This document shows positions 15,873 to 24,586 of a DNA stretch of 64,000 bases, in pieces. Both the position numbers and the translations under genes were made by a program. Source of the DNA: an uncultured Treponema sp. (lineage in GTDB: Bacteria > Spirochaetota > Spirochaetia > Treponematales > Treponemataceae). How positions within the stretch are numbered: position 1 is the first letter of the stretch; every line of letters begins with the position of its first letter. The DNA lies in contig ONPD01000008.1 of NCBI GenBank assembly GCA_900319625.1, forward strand, positions 1 through 64,000. The letters are read 5' to 3'. The notes below the pieces were generated by a model. It ran no database searches, was not told where the DNA came from, and saw only the letters and a program-made list of their open reading frames with translations.

Positions 15873-16144
15873 AAAAAATACTTTTTTTTATGAATTTAAG
15901 TTAAAAAAAAACCGTTTTTTTTAATAATTTTGTAACGTTTACTTTTGCGGCTGGTTATATATATGAAAAGCAAACGCACCAAACGATTGACTTTTTTCAT
16001 TTATAGAACCTTTTTTTACTTATTTCAAAAGACCGCGGTTTCCCTCCTTTGCCGCGGTCTTTCTTTTTATTTTGCGATATATTATTATCTACATAATAGA
16101 AAATTTTGCGGACGGCTGATTGCCCCGCGATAAAGGAGATAAAT
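15873..16144. other. Intergenic region between the peptide operon and tpiA
   Basis: This AT-rich stretch separates divergent units. It contains an A8/T8 near-palindrome at 15901-15924, a TA-rich -10-like box at about 15955-15962, and the orphan terminator described separately. A 62-codon ORF inside it lacks an SD and shows low-complexity Phe/Leu composition, so it is not called. The tpiA promoter should lie within 16063-16130. Confidence 0.5.
16027..16070 (+). terminator. Orphan + strand terminator upstream of tpiA
   Basis: A strong stem (AAAAGACCGCGG at 16027-16038 with CCGCGGTCTTT at 16052-16062) is followed by CTTTTTAT on the + strand. No + strand gene precedes it. Either it ends a small RNA transcribed from about 15960 onward, or it attenuates transcripts entering tpiA. 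Confidence 0.7.
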
Positions 16145-16894
16145 ATGGCACGTACACATTACATTGCTGGAAACTGGAAGATGAACACTTCTAAAGCAGA
16201 AGCTGTTGCTTTGGCAAAAGACCTCGTTGAGCAGCTTAAAGGAAAAACTAACAAATACATGATTGGTGTTCCTTTTGTTTACCTTGATGCAGTTGCTCAG
16301 GTTGTTAAGGGAAGCAACATCATTTTGGCAGCACAGGACTGTGCCGCAACAGATAACGGAGCTCACACAGGTGAAGTTTCTACAACAATGCTTAAAGATA
16401 TCGGATGTCAGTGTGTAATCCTTGGTCACTCAGAACGCCGCCACGAAATTGGTGAATCTGATGAGCTTATCAACAAAAAAGTTCGCAAGGCTCTTAATGA
16501 CGGTCTTGAAGTTGATCTTTGTATTGGTGAACTTTTGAGCGAACGCGAAGCTGGCGAAGCTGAACAGGTTTGTGCATTCCAGCTTTCTGCAGGTCTTGCC
16601 GGCGTTACAGAAGAACAGATGAAAAACGTAACAATCGCTTACGAACCGGTTTGGGCTATCGGTACAGGTAAAACTGCTACTCCAGCTGATGCTCAGGCTA
16701 TCCACAAGTTCATCCGAGCTTATATCGCAAAGCTTTACAACCAGAAGGTTGCTGACGAAGTAATCATCCAGTACGGTGGATCTATGAAAGCTTCTAACGC
16801 TCCAGAGCTTCTCGCTCAGCCGGATATTGACGGTGGTTTGATTGGCGGAGCATCACTCAAAGCTGAGACTTTCGTTCCAATCTGCGTGCTCTAG
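16145..16894 (+). CDS. tpiA: Triosephosphate isomerase
   Basis: This 249-residue glycolytic enzyme starts at ATG 16145 with SD AAAGGAG; an upstream in-frame ATG at 16106 lies before the SD and is rejected. Motifs are GNWKMN (catalytic Lys), GHSERR (catalytic His), YEPVWAIGTGKT (catalytic Glu), and the phosphate-binding GGSMKASNA and GLIGGASL. The protein ends with an unusual short tail (FVPICVL). Its last codons are duplicated about 110 bases downstream. Codon use favours highly expressed-gene codons. Confidence 0.97.
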   Translation: MARTHYIAGNWKMNTSKAEAVALAKDLVEQLKGKTNKYMIGVPFVYLDAVAQVVKGSNIILAAQDCAATDNGAHTGEVSTTMLKDIGCQCVILGHSERRHEIGESDELINKKVRKALNDGLEVDLCIGELLSEREAGEAEQVCAFQLSAGLAGVTEEQMKNVTIAYEPVWAIGTGKTATPADAQAIHKFIRAYIAKLYNQKVADEVIIQYGGSMKASNAPELLAQPDIDGGLIGGASLKAETFVPICVL

Positions 16895-17012
16895 TTTACA
16901 ATCGTTAGACCGTTCTGCAGGGGCAGAACGGCAGGCGGCGTGATTGCTCGCTCACTCGCAATCTTAGGGCAAATCGCCGCCTGTGTACCAATCTGCGTAC
17001 TCTAATTTTACA
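16874..17012 (+). repeat. Compact hairpin element flanked by a copy of the tpiA 3' end
   Basis: The tpiA end (GTTCCAATCTGCGTGCTCTA, starting 16874) recurs imperfectly as GTACCAATCTGCGTACTCTA from 16985, so 27-28 base direct repeats flank the insert. Between them are two adjacent perfect hairpins: CCGTTCTGC/GCAGAACGG (16910-16918/16923-16931, 4-base loop) and CAGGCGGCG/CGCCGCCTG (16932-16940/16975-16983). The second has a 34-base loop that contains GATTGC/GCAATC. The element after potD has the same plan with different sequence. No ORF is present. Confidence 0.7.
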
Positions 17013-17093
17013 GTTTCATATTCTTGACCAAATCCTTCCTTTTCATTATCATTTACAAACTAATTTTAAAAACATTTTTTTTGGAGATATAAA

Positions 17094-17450
17094 ATGGGAA
17101 CTCTCGGAGTTGTACTTTTAGTAGCATTTGTAATTGTTTGCGTTCTTCTGGTTCTTTTGGTTTCAGTTCAGGACGATGGTGAGAACGGAATGGGCGGACT
17201 TTTGGGAGGTCGCGGAACAGCAGCTTTCGGAGCTCACTCAGCAACTATCCTTACAAAAACAACTTTTGTATTTGTTGTTTTGTTCTTTGGACTTTCACTT
17301 GGTCTTGCTTTGATTAATAAAAAGCCTGCTGTTGCAAAGGATCTTGTAGCACCAACAGCTGTAGAAGAGACTTCTGATAATTCAGCCGCAGGTGAATGGT
17401 GGAAAACAGAAGAAAGTTCAGAAACTTCTTTGACTGAAACTGCAGAGTAA
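17094..17450 (+). CDS. secG: SecG, preprotein translocase subunit
   Basis: This 118-residue membrane protein starts at ATG 17094 with SD TTGGAG. It has two membrane segments (about 3-24 and 60-79) joined by a Gly-rich cytoplasmic loop (GGLLGGRGTAAFGAHSA) typical of SecG, which assists the SecYEG channel. The C-terminus is extended by about 35 acidic residues, a feature seen in some SecG proteins. It follows tpiA, a common pairing in bacteria. Confidence 0.9.
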   Translation: MGTLGVVLLVAFVIVCVLLVLLVSVQDDGENGMGGLLGGRGTAAFGAHSATILTKTTFVFVVLFFGLSLGLALINKKPAVAKDLVAPTAVEETSDNSAAGEWWKTEESSETSLTETAE

Positions 17451-17488
17451 TCTTTTATAACATTTTGATATATTTTATGATATTTTGA

Positions 17489-17516
17489 TTGAAAAATCAA
17501 AAATCGGGTTTATAAT
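17489..17516 (+). promoter_or_regulatory. Promoter inside the secG terminator region
   Basis: TTGAAA (17489-17494) and a perfect TATAAT (17511-17516) are 16 bases apart. The expected start of transcription (about 17523) falls inside the left arm of the following hairpin. It would drive the PTS IIA-like gene and possibly the V-ATPase genes. Confidence 0.6.
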
Positions 17517-17561
17517 AGTTCATTAGATGCATATTTTGTGTGTCTGATGAACTTTTTTTTT
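17517..17561 (+). terminator. Terminator after secG, overlapping a promoter
   Basis: GTTCATTAGA (17518-17527) pairs with TCTGATGAAC (17543-17552) with one G-T pair, followed by T9. Transcripts from secG would contain the whole hairpin. Transcripts from the overlapping promoter would lack part of the left arm. Confidence 0.7.
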
Positions 17562-17595
17562 GCTCTTTTGCATTTCGCTTGATAAGAAGGTTTTT

Positions 17596-18063
17596 ATGCT
17601 TACTGATTATATTACTCCGGCTGATATCAAACTGAATCTCGAAAGTACTGACAAGGAAGAAGTTTTTGCAGAATTGACAGAACTTCTTGTAAAAAAATCT
17701 CCCGGAATTAACCGCTCAGAGGTTTTAAATAATCTGATTGAGAGGGAAAACAAATGTTCTACGGCCGTCTTTCCGATGGTGGCTGTTCCTCACGCTGTCT
17801 GCACAAGTGTAAAAGAAACAGGAATTGTAATCGGAATCAGCAGACAGGGAATTGAATTTGAACCGGTTGAAGCTTCCGGTAGTCTCAATCCTATTGCAAA
17901 CGTTATTTTTCAGATTGTATTTGAAAAGGACAATACTGGTTCTCATCTTAATATTCTGCGGGACATCCTTTTTGTGGTAAGCAAGCCTGATTTCCAGGAA
18001 AGAATCTTAAAAGCCCAGTCACAGCAGGAAGTTTATGACCTCCTGGTGGAGCTGGAAAGCTAA
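17596..18063 (+). CDS. PTS IIA-like (fructose/nitrogen type) protein
   Basis: This 155-residue EIIA domain of the PtsN/fructose type starts at ATG 17596 with SD AGAAGG. The phosphorylatable His lies in VAVPHAVC near residue 65, with ENKCSTAVFP before it and a C-terminal helix. No EIIB or EIIC is nearby, so a regulatory role as in PtsN is more likely than sugar uptake; that is inference. It stands 22 bases before the V-ATPase genes and could be co-transcribed with them. Confidence 0.82.
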   Translation: MLTDYITPADIKLNLESTDKEEVFAELTELLVKKSPGINRSEVLNNLIERENKCSTAVFPMVAVPHAVCTSVKETGIVIGISRQGIEFEPVEASGSLNPIANVIFQIVFEKDNTGSHLNILRDILFVVSKPDFQERILKAQSQQEVYDLLVELES

Positions 18064-18084
18064 TTATCAGAATGGAGGTGTAAT

Positions 18085-18414
18085 ATGGCTGATGAAAAAG
18101 ACGAACTTAAGATGATTACTCATCTGCTTGATGTTGAAAAAGAGGCAAATTCCCTTATCAGTCAGGCAATGGAGCAGGCTAATAAAAAAATTGAGGCAGC
18201 CCGAGCAAAATATAATGAAGAATACAAGCAGAATGTAGATAAATTAATAGATGAGCTTAAAAAAAGGTTTGATGATTCTGTAAAGTCTGTGAGTGAAAAT
18301 CATTCTAAGATAATTCAGGATTATGAAAGCTCCCTTGAAGCAAAAGAACAGCATTATGCTCAGTTCAAGGCTGTACTGGATAAATTACTGCTGGAGAAAA
18401 GTCAGGTTTTATAG
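18085..18414 (+). CDS. V-type ATPase stalk subunit (G/H-like coiled coil)
   Basis: This 109-residue, highly charged, nearly all-helical protein starts with SD TGGAGGTG. Its composition, coiled-coil heptads and first position in the V-ATPase operon match the peripheral-stalk partner of subunit E (archaeal AhaH, NtpF or G-like). Sequence conservation in this subunit is always weak, so the call rests on context and shape. The next gene starts after 3 bases. Confidence 0.75.
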   Translation: MADEKDELKMITHLLDVEKEANSLISQAMEQANKKIEAARAKYNEEYKQNVDKLIDELKKRFDDSVKSVSENHSKIIQDYESSLEAKEQHYAQFKAVLDKLLLEKSQVL

Positions 18415-18417
18415 TTT

Positions 18418-19434
18418 ATGGATAATTCTGCAGCTAAATCTTTTATTTATGCAAAGGCAAGCGGACTTATAGGAAAGTCTTTTACAGGAGAAAGGGCAGC
18501 CCTTCTTTTTAATGTAAAGACTATGGGTGAGTTGTGGACTTTGATTTTTGGTACTCAGCCACCCTTACTTCCGGAAGTTCTTCTTGCCCGCCAGATAGAA
18601 GCCGACTCCTTCAGACAGCTGATAAATCAGTATGTTTATTTTCTCAATCAGTTTGATAAAAGACAGAAAATTCTGGAGCTTCCCCTTCGTGTTTTTGATG
18701 CTGATAACCTGAAAACCGCAGCGGCCGCCCTTTGCTCCGGAGAAAAAGAATGTCCTCTTCTTTATGATTTAGGTGAATTTTCCCGTTTTAATTTTGCTGC
18801 CTGGCCTGATATTGCAAAAATCACAGAGGGTACCGAATTCAGCTGGTATAATCAGGTTGCGGATATTCACGAGCAGCAGAAAAATGATTACAGAATCGAC
18901 ATTCAGCTGGTAAAATATTTCTGGAGACAGCTGCATACTCTTTCCGGGGATGATTTTGATATCCTCATAAATCTTTTTAAAACAGAATATACGTTTAAGA
19001 ATATTGTCTGGGCTTTGCGTCTGAAGATTAATTATCAGATGTCAAAGGAAGAGATAATACAGAACCTTATTTATGTTACAGATGCGCCTTCCAAAGATGA
19101 TCCTGTTGCCCGTCCGGCAATCGCCATTCTTGATAAGGAGCTTGACGTCTGGGAACAGTGGGAGGACTGGCAGTATGCGGCTCTTTTAAATCCTCATACG
19201 CCGGGAGAAATCTGGAACGTGGATCCAAGCTGGATTGAAGAGAAGGGAAGAATTAAGTTTACAAAAATGGCGCGGCTTGCCTTCCATCAGAATCCAATGT
19301 CCGTTTCATCAATAATCGGATGGTTTAAGGTAAAATCCTTTGAACTTAACTGCATCAGAACGGCGGTAGAAAGCCTGAGACTTGGAATTCCGGGGCAGGA
19401 AGCAATGAATACAGTGGGAATTATAGAGAGGTAA
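18418..19434 (+). CDS. atpC: V-type ATPase subunit C (V0 d-like)
   Basis: This 338-residue soluble protein is of the AC39/C family that sits on the membrane rotor ring and connects it to the central stalk. It is rich in helices with conserved-looking W, Y and R (FSWYNQVADIHEQQKNDYRIDIQLVKYFW, quoted here only as landmark ends FSWYNQ and KYFW). Length agrees with the family. It lies between the H-like stalk gene and subunit I, with gaps of 3 and 2 bases, so translation is coupled. Confidence 0.82.
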   Translation: MDNSAAKSFIYAKASGLIGKSFTGERAALLFNVKTMGELWTLIFGTQPPLLPEVLLARQIEADSFRQLINQYVYFLNQFDKRQKILELPLRVFDADNLKTAAAALCSGEKECPLLYDLGEFSRFNFAAWPDIAKITEGTEFSWYNQVADIHEQQKNDYRIDIQLVKYFWRQLHTLSGDDFDILINLFKTEYTFKNIVWALRLKINYQMSKEEIIQNLIYVTDAPSKDDPVARPAIAILDKELDVWEQWEDWQYAALLNPHTPGEIWNVDPSWIEEKGRIKFTKMARLAFHQNPMSVSSIIGWFKVKSFELNCIRTAVESLRLGIPGQEAMNTVGIIER

Positions 19435-19436
19435 AT

Positions 19437-21425
19437 ATGGCAAGAACGGCACGAATGAGCTTGATTGAACTTATGGTCTTGAAGCAGGATGTCTACACTG
19501 TCCTGGAATATATAGGAAAAAAAGGCTCCTTTCAGTTTCAGACAAAGAAATTTTCAGATTCAAAAGCCGGCTCAGAGGCTGATTCAATTCTGAATTTTGA
19601 TGTTCAATATTATAATGAAATAAAAAATGCCTGTACCACCTTGAATTTTACAGATTTCCCAACAGACCTTTCTGATTATAATGCGCCTGGCGAGGGTGAC
19701 AGGGAAGATGCAAAGAAATTTCTTCTTGCCTATAACGAGCTGCAGAAGCGGTTTTCAGAAGGCGTAGAAAACCTTGAAAAATCTACAGAAGCCTATAAAG
19801 AAGCTATGGCTTTTTCAAACCTCAAGGTTTCTTATTCAGAACTGGAAAGCCTTTCTTTTATAAGTCTTAAGTTGGGAAAGATTCCGGTAGAAAATTATGA
19901 TGATTTAAAAGATTCCTTAATGTCCAATGCTGTTCTGGTTCCTCTTGGAAATGACCGTTCCCGGGTTCTTGTGGCATCATCAAAAAAAGGCCGATTTGCC
20001 GCAGAATCTATATTAAAAGAATACGGTTTTGTCCCCCTTGAAATTCCTACTGACTTCAAGGGAGTTCCTGAAGATATGCTGATGGGGCTGCGCCATAATA
20101 AGGAAGATGCGGAAAACCGTATGAAAGCCTTAGAGGGTGAAAAAAAGAACTTTATTGAGGCTCATGCACAGATTATCAAGCGTCTTATAGGAAATTTTGC
20201 CATTGGAATGCAGATTTCTGAAGTTGAAACAAACCTTCAGTCAACCGAGCTTGTTTACAGAATTACCGGCTGGGTTCCTGAAACTGAGTTTGAAACTTAT
20301 ATGCGGGACCTTGATGAGATTACGGAAAGCCGTATTGCAATCAGAAAATATAATCCTCTTGAGGTTCCTTCGGTAATCAGCGGAAAAGAGCAGGTTCCTG
20401 TAAAGCTTGAGCACGGAAAATTCGTAAAGAGCTTTGAAAGAATGATTTTCAGCTACGGCTCGCCTATGTACGGCACAATAGATCCAACACCTTTTGTTGC
20501 TGTTTTCTTTACCCTGCTTTTTGGAATCATGTTCGGCGACTGCGGTCAGGGACTGATTTTCCTGCTTGCGGGAATCCTTATGGCCTTTAATGTAATTAAG
20601 GTTGGCGGCTGGAATAAGTTTGCTCCGATTTTTATGGCAATCGGCGTTACTAGTACGGTTATGGGCCTTCTTACCGGCGAATTCTTTTCTGACGAAAAGC
20701 TTTTAGAGCCTTTTGCCATGTGGATAACCGGTCTTTTTGGTAGGCCTCACGCCCCAATTGTGAAAATGATGCCTTCCAGCGATCCGTCTTCGATTGTTGC
20801 TATGTTCAGCGTCTTTGGAGTTGCGGTTGCAATTGGTTTTGTAATCAATACAATCGGACTTATCATTAATATTGTAAATAATATTATTTTGAAGCGTTTT
20901 GACGAGGCTTTGTTCGGTAAGAATGGTCTTGCGGGTGCCCTTTTCTTCTGGTATGTGGTTGTTATGGTTATCCGCATTGCGGCCTTCCACCACGTAATTG
21001 CCCTCTACGACTGGATTGTGATTGCCGTAACCCTTTTCTTTGCGGCCTTTGCGTCTCCTTTTGAGAGGGCTATGCGTCACGAAAGTCCGCTTCTGGAAAA
21101 TGGTTTTGGAACCTATCTTATAAGCGGCGTCGTAGAATTAATCGAAGTAATTTCGGGCTATCTTTCTAATACTGTAAGCTTTGTCCGTGTTGGAGCCTTT
21201 GCCCTTTCTCACGCAGTTCTGGACTTTTTGATTCTTACTTTGACAGAGCTTTGCGGCGGGGCAGGTGGACTTGCAATCCTTATCATAGGAAATGCAATTA
21301 TTATCGTGCTTGAAGGAATGATTGTTGCAATTCAGGTAATCCGATTGCAGTACTATGAGTTCTTCTCAAAGTTCTTCCACGAAACAGGAAGGGAGTTTCA
21401 TCCTTTTGTTTTCAAATGTGAATAG
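19437..21425 (+). CDS. atpI: V-type ATPase subunit I (a-subunit)
   Basis: This 662-residue membrane stator subunit forms the ion half-channels. The N-terminal half (about 1-330) is cytoplasmic and partly coiled coil. The C-terminal half has seven to eight membrane segments, opening at about residue 350 with PFVAVFFTLLFGIMFGDCG, a family signature. The late segment SNTVSFVRVGAFALSHAVL carries the essential Arg. The length is typical. Confidence 0.95.
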   Translation: MARTARMSLIELMVLKQDVYTVLEYIGKKGSFQFQTKKFSDSKAGSEADSILNFDVQYYNEIKNACTTLNFTDFPTDLSDYNAPGEGDREDAKKFLLAYNELQKRFSEGVENLEKSTEAYKEAMAFSNLKVSYSELESLSFISLKLGKIPVENYDDLKDSLMSNAVLVPLGNDRSRVLVASSKKGRFAAESILKEYGFVPLEIPTDFKGVPEDMLMGLRHNKEDAENRMKALEGEKKNFIEAHAQIIKRLIGNFAIGMQISEVETNLQSTELVYRITGWVPETEFETYMRDLDEITESRIAIRKYNPLEVPSVISGKEQVPVKLEHGKFVKSFERMIFSYGSPMYGTIDPTPFVAVFFTLLFGIMFGDCGQGLIFLLAGILMAFNVIKVGGWNKFAPIFMAIGVTSTVMGLLTGEFFSDEKLLEPFAMWITGLFGRPHAPIVKMMPSSDPSSIVAMFSVFGVAVAIGFVINTIGLIINIVNNIILKRFDEALFGKNGLAGALFFWYVVVMVIRIAAFHHVIALYDWIVIAVTLFFAAFASPFERAMRHESPLLENGFGTYLISGVVELIEVISGYLSNTVSFVRVGAFALSHAVLDFLILTLTELCGGAGGLAILIIGNAIIIVLEGMIVAIQVIRLQYYEFFSKFFHETGREFHPFVFKCE

Positions 21426-21473
21426 GATTTCTGCCGGTGTGCAGGAATGACTAAATATATTAGGAGCGTTTTT

Positions 21474-21791
21474 ATGAAAAAGAAGATTTTTGCTTTTTTA
21501 ACAGTTCTTGCTTGTGTAAGTGCAGCAATCTTTGCAGAGGAAAGTGGAGATGCTGAAGCTGCTAAGGCTGCGGGCTTTCTGGCAGGTGGCGTAAAATATA
21601 TCGCTGCCGCTGTAGCCGTTGGTCTTGCCTGCATTGCCGGTGGTATGGCTGTTGGAAAAATCGGTTCGGCTGCTATGGGCGCAATGAGCGAAAATCCTGA
21701 GCTTTCGGGAAAGGCACTTCCTTTTGTAGGTCTTGCTGAAGGTATCTGTCTTTGGGGAATGCTTGTTGCCGTTTTGATTTTGATTCTGTAG
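21474..21791 (+). CDS. atpK: V-type ATPase subunit K (rotor ring proteolipid)
   Basis: This 105-residue protein starts at ATG 21474 with SD AGGAG; an upstream ATG at 21447 is rejected. The first 21 residues resemble a cleavable signal peptide (MKKKIFAFLTVLACVSAAIFA). A single two-helix hairpin follows. Helix 1 is Ala/Gly-rich and helix 2 carries the ion-binding Glu at about 89 (FVGLAEGICLW). Many V-type K subunits have two fused hairpins, but this one has a single hairpin like F-type c. No Gln typical of sodium-binding c-subunits is seen in helix 1, so proton coupling is a mild inference. Confidence 0.92.
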   Translation: MKKKIFAFLTVLACVSAAIFAEESGDAEAAKAAGFLAGGVKYIAAAVAVGLACIAGGMAVGKIGSAAMGAMSENPELSGKALPFVGLAEGICLWGMLVAVLILIL

Positions 21792-21803
21792 AAGATTTAC
21801 AGT

Positions 21804-22136
21804 ATGAAATTTTACATAATCGGCGAGCGTGAACTTGTTCTTGCTTTCAAGCTGACTGGCGTTGACGGAACAATTGCAGAAAACCGTAATGACGTCCTTG
21901 ATGCCTTTAACCGCATTACAGGAAAGGGCGGAATTGCAAATGTTCCTTCCGGCGAAATCCCTAAGGTTTTAATACTTACGGAAAGCGCCGCCAGTCAGAT
22001 TGAAGAGGAAGAAATTGCGTGGCAGAAAACAGGGAAATTTCCTCTTATAGTTGAAATCCCGGCTTTGAACGGGCACGTTAAGGGAAGAAAACTTCTTAGC
22101 GATGCAATCAAGCAGGCTGTTGGAGTTGAAATTTAA
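21804..22136 (+). CDS. atpF: V-type ATPase subunit F
   Basis: This 110-residue central-stalk protein matches the NtpG/F family in length and landmarks. It opens with MKFYIIGERELVLAFKL..G, contains a central ILTESAASQIEEE and ends with a helix. It starts 12 bases after subunit K. It regulates or transmits rotation between A/B headpiece and rotor, from family knowledge. Confidence 0.85.
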   Translation: MKFYIIGERELVLAFKLTGVDGTIAENRNDVLDAFNRITGKGGIANVPSGEIPKVLILTESAASQIEEEEIAWQKTGKFPLIVEIPALNGHVKGRKLLSDAIKQAVGVEI

Positions 22137-22161
22137 TTTACTCATTTTGGCAGGTTTTTAG

Positions 22162-22797
22162 ATGGAAGAATTAAGATCGACAGAGATTCTGGACAGAGAA
22201 ATTCAATCTGACGCAAGAAAAAAAGCAGAGAATATCCTCAAAAAAGCAGATAAATCCTGCGAGGAAATTCTGGGCTCTGTTGAGAAGACTATTGAAGATG
22301 CCAGAAAGGCTAAGGAAGAATTTTACAATAAAAAACTCGATTCCTTCAAAAAAAATCAGGATTCTTCGGTTCCACTGGAAAAACAGAGAATTGAAGTATC
22401 TTTTGTTCAGAAATCAATCATTAAAAATATAAATAGATATCTTGAAGAGCTTGGAGAAGATAAACGTCTGGAGCTGGTTTTTAATCAGCTTGAAAATAAA
22501 AAAGCCCTTCTTCAAGATAAAAAGCTCAATGCCTGGGTTTACGGCTTTGATTTTGATAAAACAAAGAAAAAACTTTCCGGTCAGCTTGGCAAAAATCTTT
22601 TGAAATGTGAAAAAACTGAGTTTGGACGCGTTTCTGTAGAAGAAGAAATCATCGAAAAAAATGAAGGTGTCATCCTTGAAAGTGAGGATAAAAGCCTTAA
22701 GCTTAGACTGACTCTTTCGGAGCTTGTGAGCACTCTTTTTGAAAATCACCGCCAGGAGTTGTGTGACGCTCTTTTTGGTAAGGGAGGCCTTGCATGA
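22162..22797 (+). CDS. atpE: V-type ATPase subunit E (peripheral stalk)
   Basis: This 211-residue protein has a long N-terminal coiled coil rich in Lys, Glu and Ala (about 1-75) and a C-terminal alpha/beta domain ending [21 protein letters not shown], as in E subunits. The stop overlaps the start of subunit A by four bases (ATGA), so translation is coupled. Confidence 0.85.
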   Translation: MEELRSTEILDREIQSDARKKAENILKKADKSCEEILGSVEKTIEDARKAKEEFYNKKLDSFKKNQDSSVPLEKQRIEVSFVQKSIIKNINRYLEELGEDKRLELVFNQLENKKALLQDKKLNAWVYGFDFDKTKKKLSGQLGKNLLKCEKTEFGRVSVEEEIIEKNEGVILESEDKSLKLRLTLSELVSTLFENHRQELCDALFGKGGLA

Positions 22798-24569
22798 TTG
22801 AAGGAAAAATTACCCGAGTTTCAGGGCCTATCGTATATGCCGAAGGCCTTGATGGCTGCGGTCTTTATGACGTTGTTGACGTTGGTGAAAAACGCCTGAT
22901 TGGAGAAATTATCCGTCAGAATAAGGGAAATGCAACTATTCAGGTTTACGAGGAAGATACAGGTCTTCACCTTGGAGAAAAGGTTGCCTGTACAGAACGT
23001 CCTCTTTCTTTGCGTCTGGGACCTGGACTTGTCGGCAATATTTATGATGGTATTCAGCGTCCTTTGAAGGATATGTATGACGCTTCCGGGGCTTTTCTGC
23101 TTCCTGGCGAGCGGACAGAACCTCTGGATGTAAAAAAGGTCTGGCATTTTGAAGCGGCTGATGGCGTAGAAAAAGACTGCGCCATAAAACCGGGCTTTGT
23201 TCTGGGTACTGTGAAGGAAACTGAATCAATAACTCAGAAAATTATGGTTGCTCCTGATATCCGGGGACGAGTATTAAAAACTTTTAAGGGCAGCGGCGAT
23301 TTTACAGTAGATGAAGTAATCGGCGTAACAGAGCTTGATGAGGAAATCAGGCTTTCTCATTACTGGGCAGTAAGAAAACCTCGTCCTTATGCCCAGAAGC
23401 TTGGGGTAAGTGAGCCTTTGATTACCGGTCAGCGTGTAATTGACGTATTCTTCCCTTTGAGTAAGGGGGGAACAGCAGCCATTCCTGGCGGTTTTGGTAC
23501 GGGAAAAACCATGACTCAGCACGCCATTGCAAAGTGGTGCGATGCCGATTTGATTGTTTACATAGGCTGCGGGGAACGCGGTAATGAAATGACGGAAGTT
23601 CTTTCAGAATTCCCTGAGCTTATTGACCCTAGAACCGGACGCTCGATTATGGAGCGCACAATTTTGATTGCCAACACCTCCAACATGCCGGTTGCGGCGC
23701 GCGAGGTTTCACTTTATTCGGGAATTACCCTGGCAGAATATTTCCGCGACATGGGAATGCACGTTGCCATCATGGCAGACTCCACCTCGCGCTGGGCAGA
23801 AGCCCTACGTGAGCTTTCGGGCCGAATGGAGGAGATGCCGGCGGAGGAAGGCTTCCCTGCATATTTGCCAACCCGTCTTGCTTCGTTCTACGAGCGTGCC
23901 GGCCGGGTAGTCAGCCTTGAAGGGCAGGAAGGAAGTGTTTCCATTATCGGTGCAGTTTCGCCTCCGGGTGGTGACTTTTCGGAGCCGGTTACCCAGCATA
24001 CAAAGCGCTTTATCCGCTGTTTCTGGGCTTTGGACCGCGAGCTTGCAAATGCCCGCCATTATCCTGCAATCGGCTGGATTGATTCCTATTCCGAATATGC
24101 GGATGAAGTAAAAGACTGGTGGGAAATAAATAATCCTCTCTGGGGAACCCTGCGTCTGGAAGCAATCAATCTTTTGAAGAATGAAAACCGCCTGCAGCAG
24201 ATTGTCCGCCTTATCGGCCCTGATGCCCTGCCTGACAGCGAGCGTCTTGTCCTTAAGGTTGCTGATATGATTAAAAACGGCTTCTTGCAGCAGAATGCCT
24301 ACGACGACATAGATAAATACTGCTCTACAGAAAAGCAGATTGCAATTCTTGAGCTGATTATGGACTACTTTAAGTATGCCCTTGCCTGCATAAAAGCCGG
24401 TGCTCCTCTTGTAAAGCTTTCGACCCTGCCTGTTTGTGATGAAATCGTAAGAATTAAGATGGTTTACCGCAATGACGAGATGGATAAAATTGCAAAGGTT
24501 CGTGACAATCTTCATGCTCAGATTGGCGAAGTAGAACGCACTTATTCAGTAAGAAATGCGAACGTTTAG
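22794..24569 (+). CDS. atpA: V-type ATPase catalytic subunit A
   Basis: This 591-residue protein has the A-type features: an N-terminal barrel with GPIVYA, the non-homologous insert, and the P-loop GGFGTGKT at about 232-239. GERGNEM and the Walker B region [14 protein letters not shown], then [15 protein letters not shown] residues, follow. It hydrolyses or makes ATP at the A/B interface. Its start overlaps the subunit E stop. The B gene follows after 17 bases. Confidence 0.97.
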   Translation: MIEGKITRVSGPIVYAEGLDGCGLYDVVDVGEKRLIGEIIRQNKGNATIQVYEEDTGLHLGEKVACTERPLSLRLGPGLVGNIYDGIQRPLKDMYDASGAFLLPGERTEPLDVKKVWHFEAADGVEKDCAIKPGFVLGTVKETESITQKIMVAPDIRGRVLKTFKGSGDFTVDEVIGVTELDEEIRLSHYWAVRKPRPYAQKLGVSEPLITGQRVIDVFFPLSKGGTAAIPGGFGTGKTMTQHAIAKWCDADLIVYIGCGERGNEMTEVLSEFPELIDPRTGRSIMERTILIANTSNMPVAAREVSLYSGITLAEYFRDMGMHVAIMADSTSRWAEALRELSGRMEEMPAEEGFPAYLPTRLASFYERAGRVVSLEGQEGSVSIIGAVSPPGGDFSEPVTQHTKRFIRCFWALDRELANARHYPAIGWIDSYSEYADEVKDWWEINNPLWGTLRLEAINLLKNENRLQQIVRLIGPDALPDSERLVLKVADMIKNGFLQQNAYDDIDKYCSTEKQIAILELIMDYFKYALACIKAGAPLVKLSTLPVCDEIVRIKMVYRNDEMDKIAKVRDNLHAQIGEVERTYSVRNANV

Positions 24570-24586
24570 GCTGGAGGAATAGAGAT

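Noticed and set aside
15945..16133. 62-codon ORF before tpiA
   Set aside because: It has Phe/Leu/Tyr-rich low-complexity composition, runs through a strong terminator hairpin and has no SD.
16901..16984. Integron attC site (GTTAGAC core) in the tpiA element
   Set aside because: Only one core-like box was found, the matching RYYYAAC box is missing, and the host gene is a housekeeping gene rather than a cassette.
23805..24515. 236-codon minus-strand ORF inside atpA
   Set aside because: It is an antisense shadow of a highly conserved V-ATPase gene, with no recognisable motif.
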